Shown here: positions 26,639 to 34,016 of the stretch, piece by piece | Numbering within the stretch: position 1 is the first letter of the stretch | Layout of the letters: the number at the start of each line of letters is the position of its first letter | Notes under the pieces: model-generated | What the model saw: only the letters and a program-made list of their open reading frames with translations | Told to the model about the DNA's origin: nothing | Databases searched by the model: none | Position numbers and translations under genes: made by a program | Assembly: GCA_934565425.1 (NCBI GenBank) | Contig: CAKTHW010000003.1 | Coordinates: forward strand, 1 to 47,295 | DNA from: an uncultured Oscillospiraceae bacterium | GTDB taxonomy: Bacteria > Bacillota > Clostridia > Oscillospirales > Oscillospiraceae | Length of the DNA: 47,295 bases | Direction: 5' to 3'

Positions 26639-27400
26639 ATGGAATACACCGTAAACGAGCTGGCGCAGCTGTCCGGGGTCAGTGGCCGCACCCTGCGCTA
26701 TTACGACAGCATCGACCTGCTCAAACCGGCCCGCATTGCCCGCAACGGCTATCGCATCTACGGCCAGGAGCAGGTGGATCGGCTGCAGCAGATTCTATTT
26801 TACCGTGCCCTAGAGGTGTCGTTGGAGGAGATTAAACAGATGCTCAACGACACGCACTTTGACCGTTACACGGCCTTGCAGCAGCATTTGCAGGTGCTGA
26901 CGGAGAAAAAAGCACGGCTGGAAGGGCTCATCACCACCGTAGAGAAGACCATACGATCCATGGAAGGAGGATACCCCATGAAAGACAAGGAAAAGTTTGA
27001 AGGCTTGAAGCAGCAGGTGCTGGCGGAGAACCGAGCCAAGTACGGCGAAGAGCTGGATGAGAAGTACGGCGCAGCACAGATGGCGGCGTCGGAGGAGAAA
27101 GTGGCGAACATGAGTCAGGAGCAGTGGAATGCCCAGAAGGCAGAGGAACAGGAGATCGCTGCGCTGCTGAAAGAGGCCATGGAGCTTGGCGACCCGGCCT
27201 GCGCCCAGGCACAGCGGGCTTGCGACCTGCACCGTCAGTGGCTCTGTCGGTTCTGGCCGGACGACACCTATACCAAGGAAGCCCATCGGATGATGGGGGA
27301 GATGTACGTGGGTGACGAACGGTTCCGAGCCTATTACGAAGCCATCGCTCCCGGCTGCGCGGAATTTTTCCGGGATGCGTTGAACATCTACTGTGCATAA
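26639..27400 (+). CDS. TipA-like MerR family transcriptional regulator
   Basis: A 253-residue protein. Residues 1-70 are a MerR winged-helix domain (TVNELAQLSGVSGRTLRYYDSIDLLKP). A coiled-coil dimer helix follows (about 75-110), then a C-terminal helical domain (about 135-250) that resembles the TipAS antibiotic-binding domain, ending YYEAIAPGCAEFFRDALNIYCA. TipA proteins bind thiopeptides and activate their own promoter; here the promoter has the matching 19-bp spacer and operator. ATG at 26639 follows GGAGGTGAG. The next gene, a deacetylase 40 bp on, may be co-regulated. The ligand is unknown. Confidence 0.92.
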   Translation: MEYTVNELAQLSGVSGRTLRYYDSIDLLKPARIARNGYRIYGQEQVDRLQQILFYRALEVSLEEIKQMLNDTHFDRYTALQQHLQVLTEKKARLEGLITTVEKTIRSMEGGYPMKDKEKFEGLKQQVLAENRAKYGEELDEKYGAAQMAASEEKVANMSQEQWNAQKAEEQEIAALLKEAMELGDPACAQAQRACDLHRQWLCRFWPDDTYTKEAHRMMGEMYVGDERFRAYYEAIAPGCAEFFRDALNIYCA

Positions 27401-27440
27401 AATTCACTGGGCGGGAGAATCCTAACCCGAGGTGATTTCT

Positions 27441-28304
27441 ATGTTCCCACGTTGGAAAGCGGCTGTAGCGGCCGTCCTGGCGGCGATTTTGGCTTGGAGC
27501 GGTGCGTTGATGCTGGTCGGTTGGTATCAGCCGGCGCAGCAGGCGGATCTGCCGGTGCAGTCGGTGGAGCTGCCCATCCTGATGTACCACCACATTCATA
27601 AATCTTCCAGCCAGTGGGGCGACCACGTGGTGTCCCCCCAGACTTTGGAGGGGGATTTTCAGTACCTGACGGCCCAGGGCTATACGGCGGTGACGGTAGC
27701 GGATTTGACTGCTTACACTCAGAATGGGACGCCCCTGCCGAAAAAGCCTATCATGATCACCTTTGACGATGGACAGCTCAGCGTGTTGAAGTACGCCCTG
27801 CCCCTGTTGGAGCGGTATGACCTGAAGGCAGTGGTGGCGGTGGTGGGCACCTTTGCCGATGAATACACCCAGTCCGGCGACCGGAACATCAATTACGCCT
27901 GCATGAGCTGGAAGGACATCCGAAAGCTCACCGAGAGCGGACGGGTGGAGATCGCCAACCATACCTACGATATGCACAACCTGAAAAAGCGCCGGGGCTG
28001 CCAGAAGAAGGACGGGGAGAGCCTGTCCCAGTACCGAGCGGCGCTGGCGGCGGATTTTGAGAAAAATCGAGCCAAAATCCAGGAGGCTACTGGGATCAAG
28101 ACCACAGCCTTTGCCTTCCCCTTTGGCGCGCTGGGCAAGGAAGCGCGGAAGGTGCTGAAGGAGGAGGGCTATCAGGTGGTGTTCACCTGCACCGAGGAGG
28201 TCAATCACCTGACCGGCGACCCGGATGAGCTGCGCAATCTGGGGCGGTTCAATCGAGCCAACGGTCTGGATCGGGAAACGCTGTTCCAGAAGCTGGAGAA
28301 CTAG
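27441..28304 (+). CDS. Membrane-anchored polysaccharide deacetylase (CE4)
   Basis: A 287-residue exported protein. An N-terminal signal anchor (about 5-30) is followed by a NodB-type domain: motif 1 ITFDDG (about 106-111), motif 2 NHTYDMH (HxxxxH-like) and motif 3 FAFPFG. Such enzymes remove acetyl groups from N-acetylglucosamine in peptidoglycan or other glycans. The ATG at 27441 is preferred over GTG 27432 because the latter overlaps the GAGGTGAT ribosome site. It is 40 bp after the MerR gene with no terminator between, so the regulator may control it. Confidence 0.9.
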   Translation: MFPRWKAAVAAVLAAILAWSGALMLVGWYQPAQQADLPVQSVELPILMYHHIHKSSSQWGDHVVSPQTLEGDFQYLTAQGYTAVTVADLTAYTQNGTPLPKKPIMITFDDGQLSVLKYALPLLERYDLKAVVAVVGTFADEYTQSGDRNINYACMSWKDIRKLTESGRVEIANHTYDMHNLKKRRGCQKKDGESLSQYRAALAADFEKNRAKIQEATGIKTTAFAFPFGALGKEARKVLKEEGYQVVFTCTEEVNHLTGDPDELRNLGRFNRANGLDRETLFQKLEN

Positions 28305-28314
28305 AAAGTTGTGA

Positions 28315-28344
28315 AAAACGGACGTCAACCGACGTCCGTTTTTT
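28315..28344 (+). terminator. Terminator of the deacetylase gene
   Basis: AAAACGGACGTC (28315-28326) pairs with GACGTCCGTTTT (28331-28342), then more Ts. Confidence 0.92.
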
Positions 28345-28358
28345 CGTCGGAAAAGTGG

Positions 28359-28387
28359 TTGACTCATACTTTAAAGTGGTATAGAAT
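28359..28387 (+). promoter_or_regulatory. Promoter of the SDR/acetyltransferase pair
   Basis: TTGACT (28359-28364), 17 bp, TAGAAT (28382-28387). Confidence 0.82.
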
Positions 28388-28424
28388 AAAAGCAATTCAA
28401 TTTTAAAACAAGGAAGGTGGAACC

Positions 28425-29168
28425 ATGAAATTAAAGGATAAGATCGCCATCGTCACCGGCGCAGGCCAGGGCCTTGGCCGTGCCATCGCTCTGATGCTGG
28501 GCGAGGAAGGCGCTGTGGTCGCCGTGGTCGGCAGAACGACCTCCAAGCTGGAGTCCGTGGTAGCGGAGATCACCCAAGCAGGCGGCCGTGCCTGGCCCAT
28601 TACTGCTGACCTGACCGAAGAGGATCAGGTGCAGGGGATGGTAGACCAGGTGATGGAGAAGTATGGCCGCATCGACATTTTGGTCAACAACGCCGGCGGC
28701 TATCCCAAGGAGATGTACGACATTTCCACCCAGTCTCCCTTGAAGATTTGGGATTGGAAGCCGGAACAGTGGGATCAGATCATCCGCACCAACCTGCGCA
28801 TCCCCTTCCTGTGCATGAACAAGGTCACCCCGGTCATGCGGGAACAGGGCTTTGGCGACATCGTCAGCGTCTCCTCTCGTATGGGTCGTATCGCTTCGGA
28901 AATGGGCGCTTACGCCGTGGCCAAGGGCGGCATCGTCACCCTGACCAAGACCGCGGCCATCCAGATGAAGGAATACGGCGTCCGCTGTAATGCCGTAGCT
29001 CCCACCATTGTGGACACTCCGGGTCAGCGGGTCTACAACACCTCCGTGGGTCAGGATGGCGTGCAGATGGGCGACGCCCGTCACGTGGCACTGGCTGTGC
29101 GCTACCTGCTCTGTGACGCACCTCCCGTGATGACCGGTCAGGTGATGGATCTGTTCACAACACTCTAA
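28425..29168 (+). CDS. Short-chain dehydrogenase/reductase
   Basis: A 247-residue classical SDR. The cofactor-binding TGAGQGLG, the NNAGG motif, the catalytic Ser in VSVSSRMGR and the YAVAK (YxxxK) pair are all present. Arg following GR at the end of the second strand (VVGRTTSK) suggests NADP preference, which is inference. The substrate cannot be told from sequence; relatives include 3-oxoacyl-ACP reductases and sugar or alcohol dehydrogenases. It shares a promoter with the downstream hexapeptide acetyltransferase, starting 23 bp after it. Confidence 0.9.
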   Translation: MKLKDKIAIVTGAGQGLGRAIALMLGEEGAVVAVVGRTTSKLESVVAEITQAGGRAWPITADLTEEDQVQGMVDQVMEKYGRIDILVNNAGGYPKEMYDISTQSPLKIWDWKPEQWDQIIRTNLRIPFLCMNKVTPVMREQGFGDIVSVSSRMGRIASEMGAYAVAKGGIVTLTKTAAIQMKEYGVRCNAVAPTIVDTPGQRVYNTSVGQDGVQMGDARHVALAVRYLLCDAPPVMTGQVMDLFTTL

Positions 29169-29191
29169 TGAATATATAAGGAGGGGTGTGC

Positions 29192-29839
29192 GTGCGCTAT
29201 GGACCAGACCCCAATGCCATCTACCCCAACCCAGCTATCAAACGGGTGTGCTTCATCAAAAATGTCATCACCCGTCCCGGCATCGAAGTGGGGGAGTACA
29301 CCTATTACGACGATCCGGTGGCGCCGGAGCGCTTTGAGGAGCACGTGACCCACCATTATCCCTTTTTGGGTGACCGACTGCGCATTGGAAAATTCTGCGC
29401 CATCGGCCAGGGCATCGAGTTCATCATGAACGGCGCCAACCACCGGATGAACAGCGCCACCACCTACCCATTCAACATCATGGGCGGCGGCTGGGAGTGC
29501 TGTACACCGGCACTGAAAGACCTGCCCTTCAAGGGGGACACCGTGGTGGGCAATGACGTATGGATCGGTCAGAATGTGACCGTGCTGCCTGGGGTCCACA
29601 TTGGAGATGGAGCCATCATCGCCGCCAATTCTGTGGTGGCCAAGGATGTGCCTGCCTACCATATCGCTGGCGGCAATCCGTGTGCGGTCATACGGCCGCG
29701 GTTTGCTCAGGATTTGATCGACCACCTCGTGGCTTTGCAGTGGTGGGATCGGTCGTCGGAGTGGATCTTCCGGCATATGAAAGCCCTTTGCAGTGGGGAT
29801 TTGAACCAAGTCAAGGCCATTCCATTGGACGAAACATAA
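29192..29839 (+). CDS. Vat/CatB-type hexapeptide O-acetyltransferase
   Basis: A 215-residue left-handed beta-helix acyltransferase of the xenobiotic class (streptogramin A and type B chloramphenicol acetyltransferases). The active-site His is in NGANHRMNSATTYPF, and the hexapeptide repeats run through VVGNDVWIGQNVTVLPGVHIGDGAIIAANSVV-type units before GGNPCAVIRPRF. GTG at 29192 lies seven bases after AAGGAGG (29178-29184); GTG at 29186 is too close. Many chromosomal homologues act on sugars or unknown substrates, so resistance is only a possibility. Confidence 0.88.
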   Translation: MRYGPDPNAIYPNPAIKRVCFIKNVITRPGIEVGEYTYYDDPVAPERFEEHVTHHYPFLGDRLRIGKFCAIGQGIEFIMNGANHRMNSATTYPFNIMGGGWECCTPALKDLPFKGDTVVGNDVWIGQNVTVLPGVHIGDGAIIAANSVVAKDVPAYHIAGGNPCAVIRPRFAQDLIDHLVALQWWDRSSEWIFRHMKALCSGDLNQVKAIPLDET

Positions 29840-29845
29840 AGAGAA

Positions 29846-29880
29846 ACAGAGGAATCCAAGGTTGGATTCCTCTGTTGTTT
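29846..29880 (+). terminator. Terminator of the hexapeptide acetyltransferase gene
   Basis: ACAGAGGAATCCAA (29846-29859) pairs perfectly with TTGGATTCCTCTGT (29862-29875), then TGTTTT. Confidence 0.9.
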
Positions 29881-29889
29881 TCCACAGGG

Positions 29890-31017
29890 TTATTGGAACT
29901 TGTGGATTTTGACCCCCGTATAATAGTGGCGTAGGATCTGCTGAGCGGTCTTGCCCTGCTTGGCCATGGCGTTGGCGCCGTACTGGCTCATGCCCACCCC
30001 GTGGCCGTAGCCGGTCACATAGAACCGCACCTGTTTCCCGTCCCATTCCGCCGTCACACTGGCGCTGCGCAGGCCGAACAGGGTGCGCAGGGTGGCAGTG
30101 GGGACGGTCTGGCTGCCGATGCGGATGGCGTGGGGGAGACCGCTGCTGTCGTAGGTGACCTTGCCGAACCAGGTGGATGGGTCTTGAGGCAGAGTCAGGT
30201 TGGGGTAGGTGGTGCGCAGAGCTTCGCAAAACTTCGCTTTGCTCACCGTCACCACACTATAATACTTGGGGACCTGCTGCTTGGTCTCTGGGCTGGAGAC
30301 ACTCTGAAGATAGGGCACGTCCTTCCCCCAGACCGTCTTGGCCGATTTGGTCACCCCAGCGCTGGCGGCGTGGAAGGCGGCCATGATAGGCTTGTCCTGA
30401 TAGAACATGGCCAGCCCTTGGGTTTTCTGGATGGCCGTGGTGATCTTCTTGCCATACTCCGACCGCTTGTTCTTCTCCCACCCTTTCAGCCGCTCCGAAT
30501 AGGAGACCCACGCCTGACAGCAGCCTGGGTCGGTGCAGATGCTGGCCTTGGGATGGTTTGGACTGGGGGACGCCATGCGGTAGAGGGTGTAGGTGCGGGC
30601 GGCGATGGCTTGGGCGTTCAGCGCCTCCTGCTCAAAGGCTGCCGGCATCTCCGCCGCCACCACGCCCCATAAGTATTCCTCCAATTTCATGGTCTCCACC
30701 TTGTCGCCCACCAGCACCTTTAAGGTTTTGGAGGAAGATGTGGAGGCTGGCACAGGCGTTTTCTCTGCTTTCTTGGCCTGCTTGGCATCGGCCTCAGAGG
30801 TGTCAGGTTGAGGATTTGTGGAAGCCTCTGCCGCGGATGAGTCCGGTTCTGTTTCCGAGGAGGATACGACATCCGGCTCCGCCGGGGTGTCCACTGCCTG
30901 AGCGGAACCCAGGAAGAGGAGGCCGGGGAGGAAAAAGACGGAGAGGGTGAGCAAGAATGCATTGCGCAGGAGATGAAAGGCGGGAGTGGGGGTGTGGTGC
31001 AAGTTTCGTCGTTTCAT
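29890..31017 (-). CDS. spoIID: Stage II sporulation protein D (SpoIID)
   Basis: A 375-residue exported peptidoglycan lytic transglycosylase that works with SpoIIM and SpoIIP in forespore engulfment. It has a signal peptide (about 1-42), a Ser/Thr/Glu-rich low-complexity linker (about 45-95) and the SpoIID domain. Within the domain are the catalytic Glu region GVVAAEMPAAFEQEALNAQAIAARTY-type helix, the Cys motif TDPGCCQAW, HAASAG and the C-terminal GYGHGVGMSQYGANAMA. The ribosome site is weak, as often seen in stage-specific genes. It is the clearest evidence here for a spore-forming lineage. Confidence 0.96.
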   Translation of the reverse strand: MKRRNLHHTPTPAFHLLRNAFLLTLSVFFLPGLLFLGSAQAVDTPAEPDVVSSSETEPDSSAAEASTNPQPDTSEADAKQAKKAEKTPVPASTSSSKTLKVLVGDKVETMKLEEYLWGVVAAEMPAAFEQEALNAQAIAARTYTLYRMASPSPNHPKASICTDPGCCQAWVSYSERLKGWEKNKRSEYGKKITTAIQKTQGLAMFYQDKPIMAAFHAASAGVTKSAKTVWGKDVPYLQSVSSPETKQQVPKYYSVVTVSKAKFCEALRTTYPNLTLPQDPSTWFGKVTYDSSGLPHAIRIGSQTVPTATLRTLFGLRSASVTAEWDGKQVRFYVTGYGHGVGMSQYGANAMAKQGKTAQQILRHYYTGVKIHKFQ

Positions 31018-31102
31018 ACTTCGTTCTGTTCAACTTTCTGCTGGATTTCAGCGTAAAAATCAGTCATTATGACAGACTTTATCAAAGCAGTGTAGTGTCA
31101 TG

Positions 31103-31131
31103 TTGACTTCAATTTTCAGATTGCGTATACT
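31103..31131 (+). promoter_or_regulatory. Citrate synthase promoter
   Basis: TTGACT (31103-31108), 17 bp, TATACT (31126-31131), 38 bp before the ATG. Confidence 0.83.
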
Positions 31132-31168
31132 TAGCATAATAGTTTCCATGTGAAAAGGAGGTACTTTT

Positions 31169-32539
31169 ATGTCGAATGCATTGTCATCCACCGCCAATGA
31201 CTTTCTCCATGAGATGAGTCACAAATTTACCCAGAGCAATCAGATCGACCCACAGGCGTCCAAAGGGATCGACATCAAGCGCGGCCTGCGTAACCACGAC
31301 GGGACCGGTGTTATGGTGGGTGTGACACAGATTGGCAACGTGTATGGCTACTACATGCAAAACGGCGAACGAGTACCCATGCCCGGTAAAATGGTCTACC
31401 GGGGCATCAACGTAGAAGATTTGATCTTGGGCTTCACCTCCGAAGGTCGGTTTGGCTATGAGGAGACGGCGTTCCTGCTGCTCATGGGGCACCTGCCTAC
31501 CAGGGAAGAGCTGGACGGCTTCAACCAGGTGCTGGATGAGCTGCGCCCGCTGCCCCCTATGTTCACTGAGGATCAGATCCTCCGCGCCCCCAGTAACAAC
31601 CTGATGAACAAGCTGGCCCGTAGTGTCCTGACCCTCTATTCCTATGACCCGGACCCGGAGACTATGACCCTGGAGAACGAACTGCGTCTGGCCATGAGCC
31701 TCATCGCCCGGACGCCCATCATCGTCGCCCACGGCTACGCGGCCAAGCGCTGCTATATCGACGGCGGCTCTCTGTACCTGCACCGCGCCATGCCCCACAA
31801 GGGCACAGCAGAGAACTTCCTGGCCGCCGCCCGAGACGACCGGAAATACAGCGACGAGGAAGCGAAGTTGCTGGACTTGTGCCTGGTGCTCCACGCAGAG
31901 CACGGCGGCGGTAACAACTCCACCTTCAGTACTCGTGTCATCTCCTCTTCTTATACCGATATCTTCTCCGCCATCGCAGCCGGCGTCGGCGCCCTGAAAG
32001 GCCCCCGCCACGGCGGTGCCAACATCCGGTGCAAGGAAATGGTGGACGTGGTGGCGGAAAACACCAAGGACTGGAGTGATGACGACGAGATCCGCAGCGT
32101 CCTGGTGCGTATCTTGAACAAAGAGCTGGGAGACGGCTCCGGTCTCATCTACGGTATGGGTCATGCGGTCTACACCATCTCCGACCCCAGAGCTAAGGTG
32201 TTGAAACGATTCGCCCGGAACCTGGCGGAAAAGACGCCCATCTGGCGTGACCGGCTCCACCTCATCGAGTCCATCGAGCGGCTGACCCCGGACGTGTTCC
32301 GCACCATCACAGGCAAGGATAAGCCTATGTGCGCCAACGTGGACTTGTACTCCGGCTTTGTCTATTCCATGCTGAACATCCCTCAGGATCTCTTTACGCC
32401 CCTGTTCGCCACCGCCCGTATGGTAGGCTGGTGCGCCCACCGGATGGAGGAGATCTATACCGACCCCGGTCGTATCATCCGTCCCGCTTACAAGGCTGTG
32501 GCGCCCAATCGTCCGTTCATTCCTCTGGACGACCGCTAA
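31169..32539 (+). CDS. gltA: Citrate synthase (citrate/2-methylcitrate synthase family)
   Basis: A 456-residue enzyme condensing acetyl-CoA with oxaloacetate. Catalytic residues are visible in LVLHAEHGGGNNSTFSTRV (first His), GPRHGGANIRCKEM (second His) and ANVDLYSGFVY (Asp). The N-terminal extension of about 70 residues before VYRGINVEDL is usual in clostridial members. It forms a single-gene unit with a SigA-type promoter and AAAAGGAGG before the ATG. Together with gdhA it supports 2-oxoglutarate and glutamate supply; aconitase and isocitrate dehydrogenase are not in the window. Confidence 0.95.
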   Translation: MSNALSSTANDFLHEMSHKFTQSNQIDPQASKGIDIKRGLRNHDGTGVMVGVTQIGNVYGYYMQNGERVPMPGKMVYRGINVEDLILGFTSEGRFGYEETAFLLLMGHLPTREELDGFNQVLDELRPLPPMFTEDQILRAPSNNLMNKLARSVLTLYSYDPDPETMTLENELRLAMSLIARTPIIVAHGYAAKRCYIDGGSLYLHRAMPHKGTAENFLAAARDDRKYSDEEAKLLDLCLVLHAEHGGGNNSTFSTRVISSSYTDIFSAIAAGVGALKGPRHGGANIRCKEMVDVVAENTKDWSDDDEIRSVLVRILNKELGDGSGLIYGMGHAVYTISDPRAKVLKRFARNLAEKTPIWRDRLHLIESIERLTPDVFRTITGKDKPMCANVDLYSGFVYSMLNIPQDLFTPLFATARMVGWCAHRMEEIYTDPGRIIRPAYKAVAPNRPFIPLDDR

Positions 32540-32547
32540 AATAGAAA

Positions 32548-32567
32548 AAACTGCCCGAAGGCAGTTT
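32548..32567 (+). terminator. Hairpin after citrate synthase
   Basis: AAACTGCC (32548-32555) pairs with GGCAGTTT (32560-32567). The T-run is short. Confidence 0.6.
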
Positions 32568-32575
32568 CAGTGTGC

Positions 32576-32617
32576 AAAAAACGACCTCCCGTCTCAGGAC
32601 AGGAGGTCGTTCTATTT
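32576..32617. terminator. Terminator shared by gltA and the thioesterase
   Basis: AACGACCTCC (32580-32589) pairs with GGAGGTCGTT (32602-32611). Six As before it give a T-tract on the minus strand; CTATTTT follows on the plus strand. Confidence 0.85.
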
Positions 32618-32624
32618 TGATCAG

Positions 32625-33035
32625 TTATACTTCCAGCGGTTTGCCCAGGTTGAACAGACTGAAGGTAGAGGTGAGGATTTTCCGTCCAGCTGGGTCGGTG
32701 ATCCCCACCCGGACAACGAAAATCCGTTTTCCGCGCTTCTCCACGATGCCCTCTGCCAGCAGCTTATCCACGTGGATGGCGGCGTTGAGGAAGTGGATGG
32801 AGCACTCCTGGGTGGTGATGTGGTTGCCATAGGACCAGGCAGCCGCTGCGGCTACCACGTCGGCGAAGGTCATCAAAATGCCTCCGTGGACGGAACCGAT
32901 GAGGTTCTGCTGGTTGGGCTGCACGGTCAGCTCCGCCCAGGCGTGGCCTTCGGTGATCTTGGTCATCTGCGCGCCGATCTGAGGGGCCATGCCCTGCCGG
33001 TTGCGGTAGTCGATGAGCTTTTCGTAAAAATCCAT
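32625..33035 (-). CDS. Hotdog-fold PaaI-family thioesterase
   Basis: A 136-residue acyl-CoA thioesterase of the 4HBT/PaaI group. The catalytic region NLIGSVHGGILMTFADVVAA has the family's HGG...AD arrangement, and the central strand CSIHFLNAA follows. The ATG at 33035 has AAGGAGGG upstream. It lies 66 bp downstream of the Doc gene on the same strand, so it may be read from the same transcript, although a functional link is not evident. The CoA ester it cleaves cannot be told from sequence. Confidence 0.85.
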   Translation of the reverse strand: MDFYEKLIDYRNRQGMAPQIGAQMTKITEGHAWAELTVQPNQQNLIGSVHGGILMTFADVVAAAAAWSYGNHITTQECSIHFLNAAIHVDKLLAEGIVEKRGKRIFVVRVGITDPAGRKILTSTFSLFNLGKPLEV

Positions 33036-33101
33036 GTAAAACCCTCCTTGAGAGCGGCGATACGGAAGAGCGTAATGTTTCTCACAATACTGTGGAAAAT
33101 T

Positions 33102-33479
33102 TCAGGGGAGATGCGCCCGAATCCAGGTCAGCAGCGCCTGTTCGTCCGCCGTACCGGCGGCTAAGGCGATGAACATATCGGACAGCTCTCCCGGACACAG
33201 CGCCAGGTGATACCCATTCCAACGCAGCAGGAGCTGGGTCATCATGGCGCCGATGCGCTTGTTCCCGTCCAGGAAGGCATGGTTGGAGGCCAGGCCATAG
33301 CCAAGTCGGGCGATTTTTTCCACATCGGTCTGGAAAAGTTCCTGACCGCCGAAGGACTGAAAAGGCGCCGCCAGAGCGGCTTCCAGACCGGCTCGGTCCC
33401 GCAGTCCGTCCATCCCGCCGGAGGCGGCGATGACCCGGCTGTGGATCAAAATGACATCCTCTGCTAAAACTGTTCTCAT
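33102..33479 (-). CDS. doc: Doc-family (death-on-curing) toxin
   Basis: A 125-residue Fic-fold protein. The core HAFLDGNKRIGAMM matches the Doc form HxFxDxNKR rather than the AMP-transferring Fic form HPFxDGNGR, which indicates kinase-type chemistry; Doc of phage P1 phosphorylates EF-Tu and stops translation. Upstream SRVIAASGGMDGLRDRAGLEAALAAP is the usual Doc helix region with the G-LRD motif. Its ATG overlaps the stop of the 44-residue ORF upstream (ATGA), the typical toxin-antitoxin coupling. Toxicity is inferred from family only. Confidence 0.9.
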   Translation of the reverse strand: MRTVLAEDVILIHSRVIAASGGMDGLRDRAGLEAALAAPFQSFGGQELFQTDVEKIARLGYGLASNHAFLDGNKRIGAMMTQLLLRWNGYHLALCPGELSDMFIALAAGTADEQALLTWIRAHLP

Positions 33480-33610
33480 TGTGCCATCCTCTCGTAATCC
33501 GAAGCAAATTCCGCCAACAGCGCGTCGGCGTCCGCCAGCATCTGCTCTTGTGAGAGGGGGGCGGATGATTCTGGTGTGACGGGGGGAAGATTGTTCTTTG
33601 TTTGCTCCAT
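33476..33610 (-). CDS. Putative 44-residue Doc antitoxin without a DNA-binding domain
   Basis: A very short ORF with AGGAGG six to nine bases before its ATG and a stop overlapping the doc start. The first half is polar and probably disordered (MEQTKNNLPPVTPESSAPL), and the second is one amphipathic helix, QMLADADALLAEFASDYERM. The AEFAS stretch resembles, from memory, the Doc-binding tail of P1 Phd. The Phd N-terminal DNA-binding domain is absent. Position, overlap and helix all fit an antitoxin reduced to its toxin-binding part, but no family match can be proved here. Confidence 0.65.
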   Translation of the reverse strand: MEQTKNNLPPVTPESSAPLSQEQMLADADALLAEFASDYERMAQ

Positions 33611-33647
33611 AACAACGCCTCCTGACGGGTTGAAAATCGCAGATGGG

Positions 33648-33687
33648 AAAAGCAGACCCGGAAATCGCAACCGATTTCCGGGTCTGC
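33648..33687 (-). terminator. Terminator of tRNA-Arg
   Basis: On the minus strand a perfect 16-bp stem (33652-33667 with 33672-33687, loop of four) begins three bases after the tRNA CCA end and is followed by TTTT. Confidence 0.92.
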
Positions 33688-33689
33688 GC

Positions 33690-33766
33690 TGGCACCCCCG
33701 GCGAGACTCGAACTCACTACGTTCCGCTTAGGAGGCGGACCCTCTATCCAGGTGAGGTACGGGGGC
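33690..33766 (-). tRNA. tRNA-Arg (anticodon CCU)
   Basis: Minus strand, 77 nt including an encoded CCA. The acceptor stem is GCCCCCG with CGGGGGT (a G-U first pair). The anticodon loop CTCCTAA sits on a CCGC/GCGG stem and gives anticodon CCU, which reads the Arg codon AGG. The T arm has GAGTTCGAGTCTC. It is the only tRNA in the window, with a dedicated terminator and the doc cassette just downstream. Confidence 0.96.
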
Positions 33767-33876
33767 GTGTGGAAAATTTGGGTGGACAGGCTGGGAAAAA
33801 CAGCAAAAACCAAAGGCCAAACTCAATTCAGTTTACCTGAATGTGCTGATTTTGTCAATAAGATGGTCAAATAAGG

Positions 33877-33904
33877 TTGCTATTTGGCCGGGACGGTATA
33901 TAAT
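33877..33904 (+). promoter_or_regulatory. typA promoter
   Basis: TTGCTA (33877-33882), 16 bp, TATAAT (33899-33904), giving a leader of about 105 nt. The 250-bp gap also holds ATTCAG/CTGAAT arms at 33826-33842. Confidence 0.75.
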
Positions 33905-34016
33905 AGACAAGGTTGTTTTTTTAGCGAAATGGGCAGGGTTTCGCATGACCGATGCCCTGTGTGGATTATTTGAGTATGTTTTTATAAGAGTTTTTAGAGA
34001 AGTGAGGTAGCCTCCC

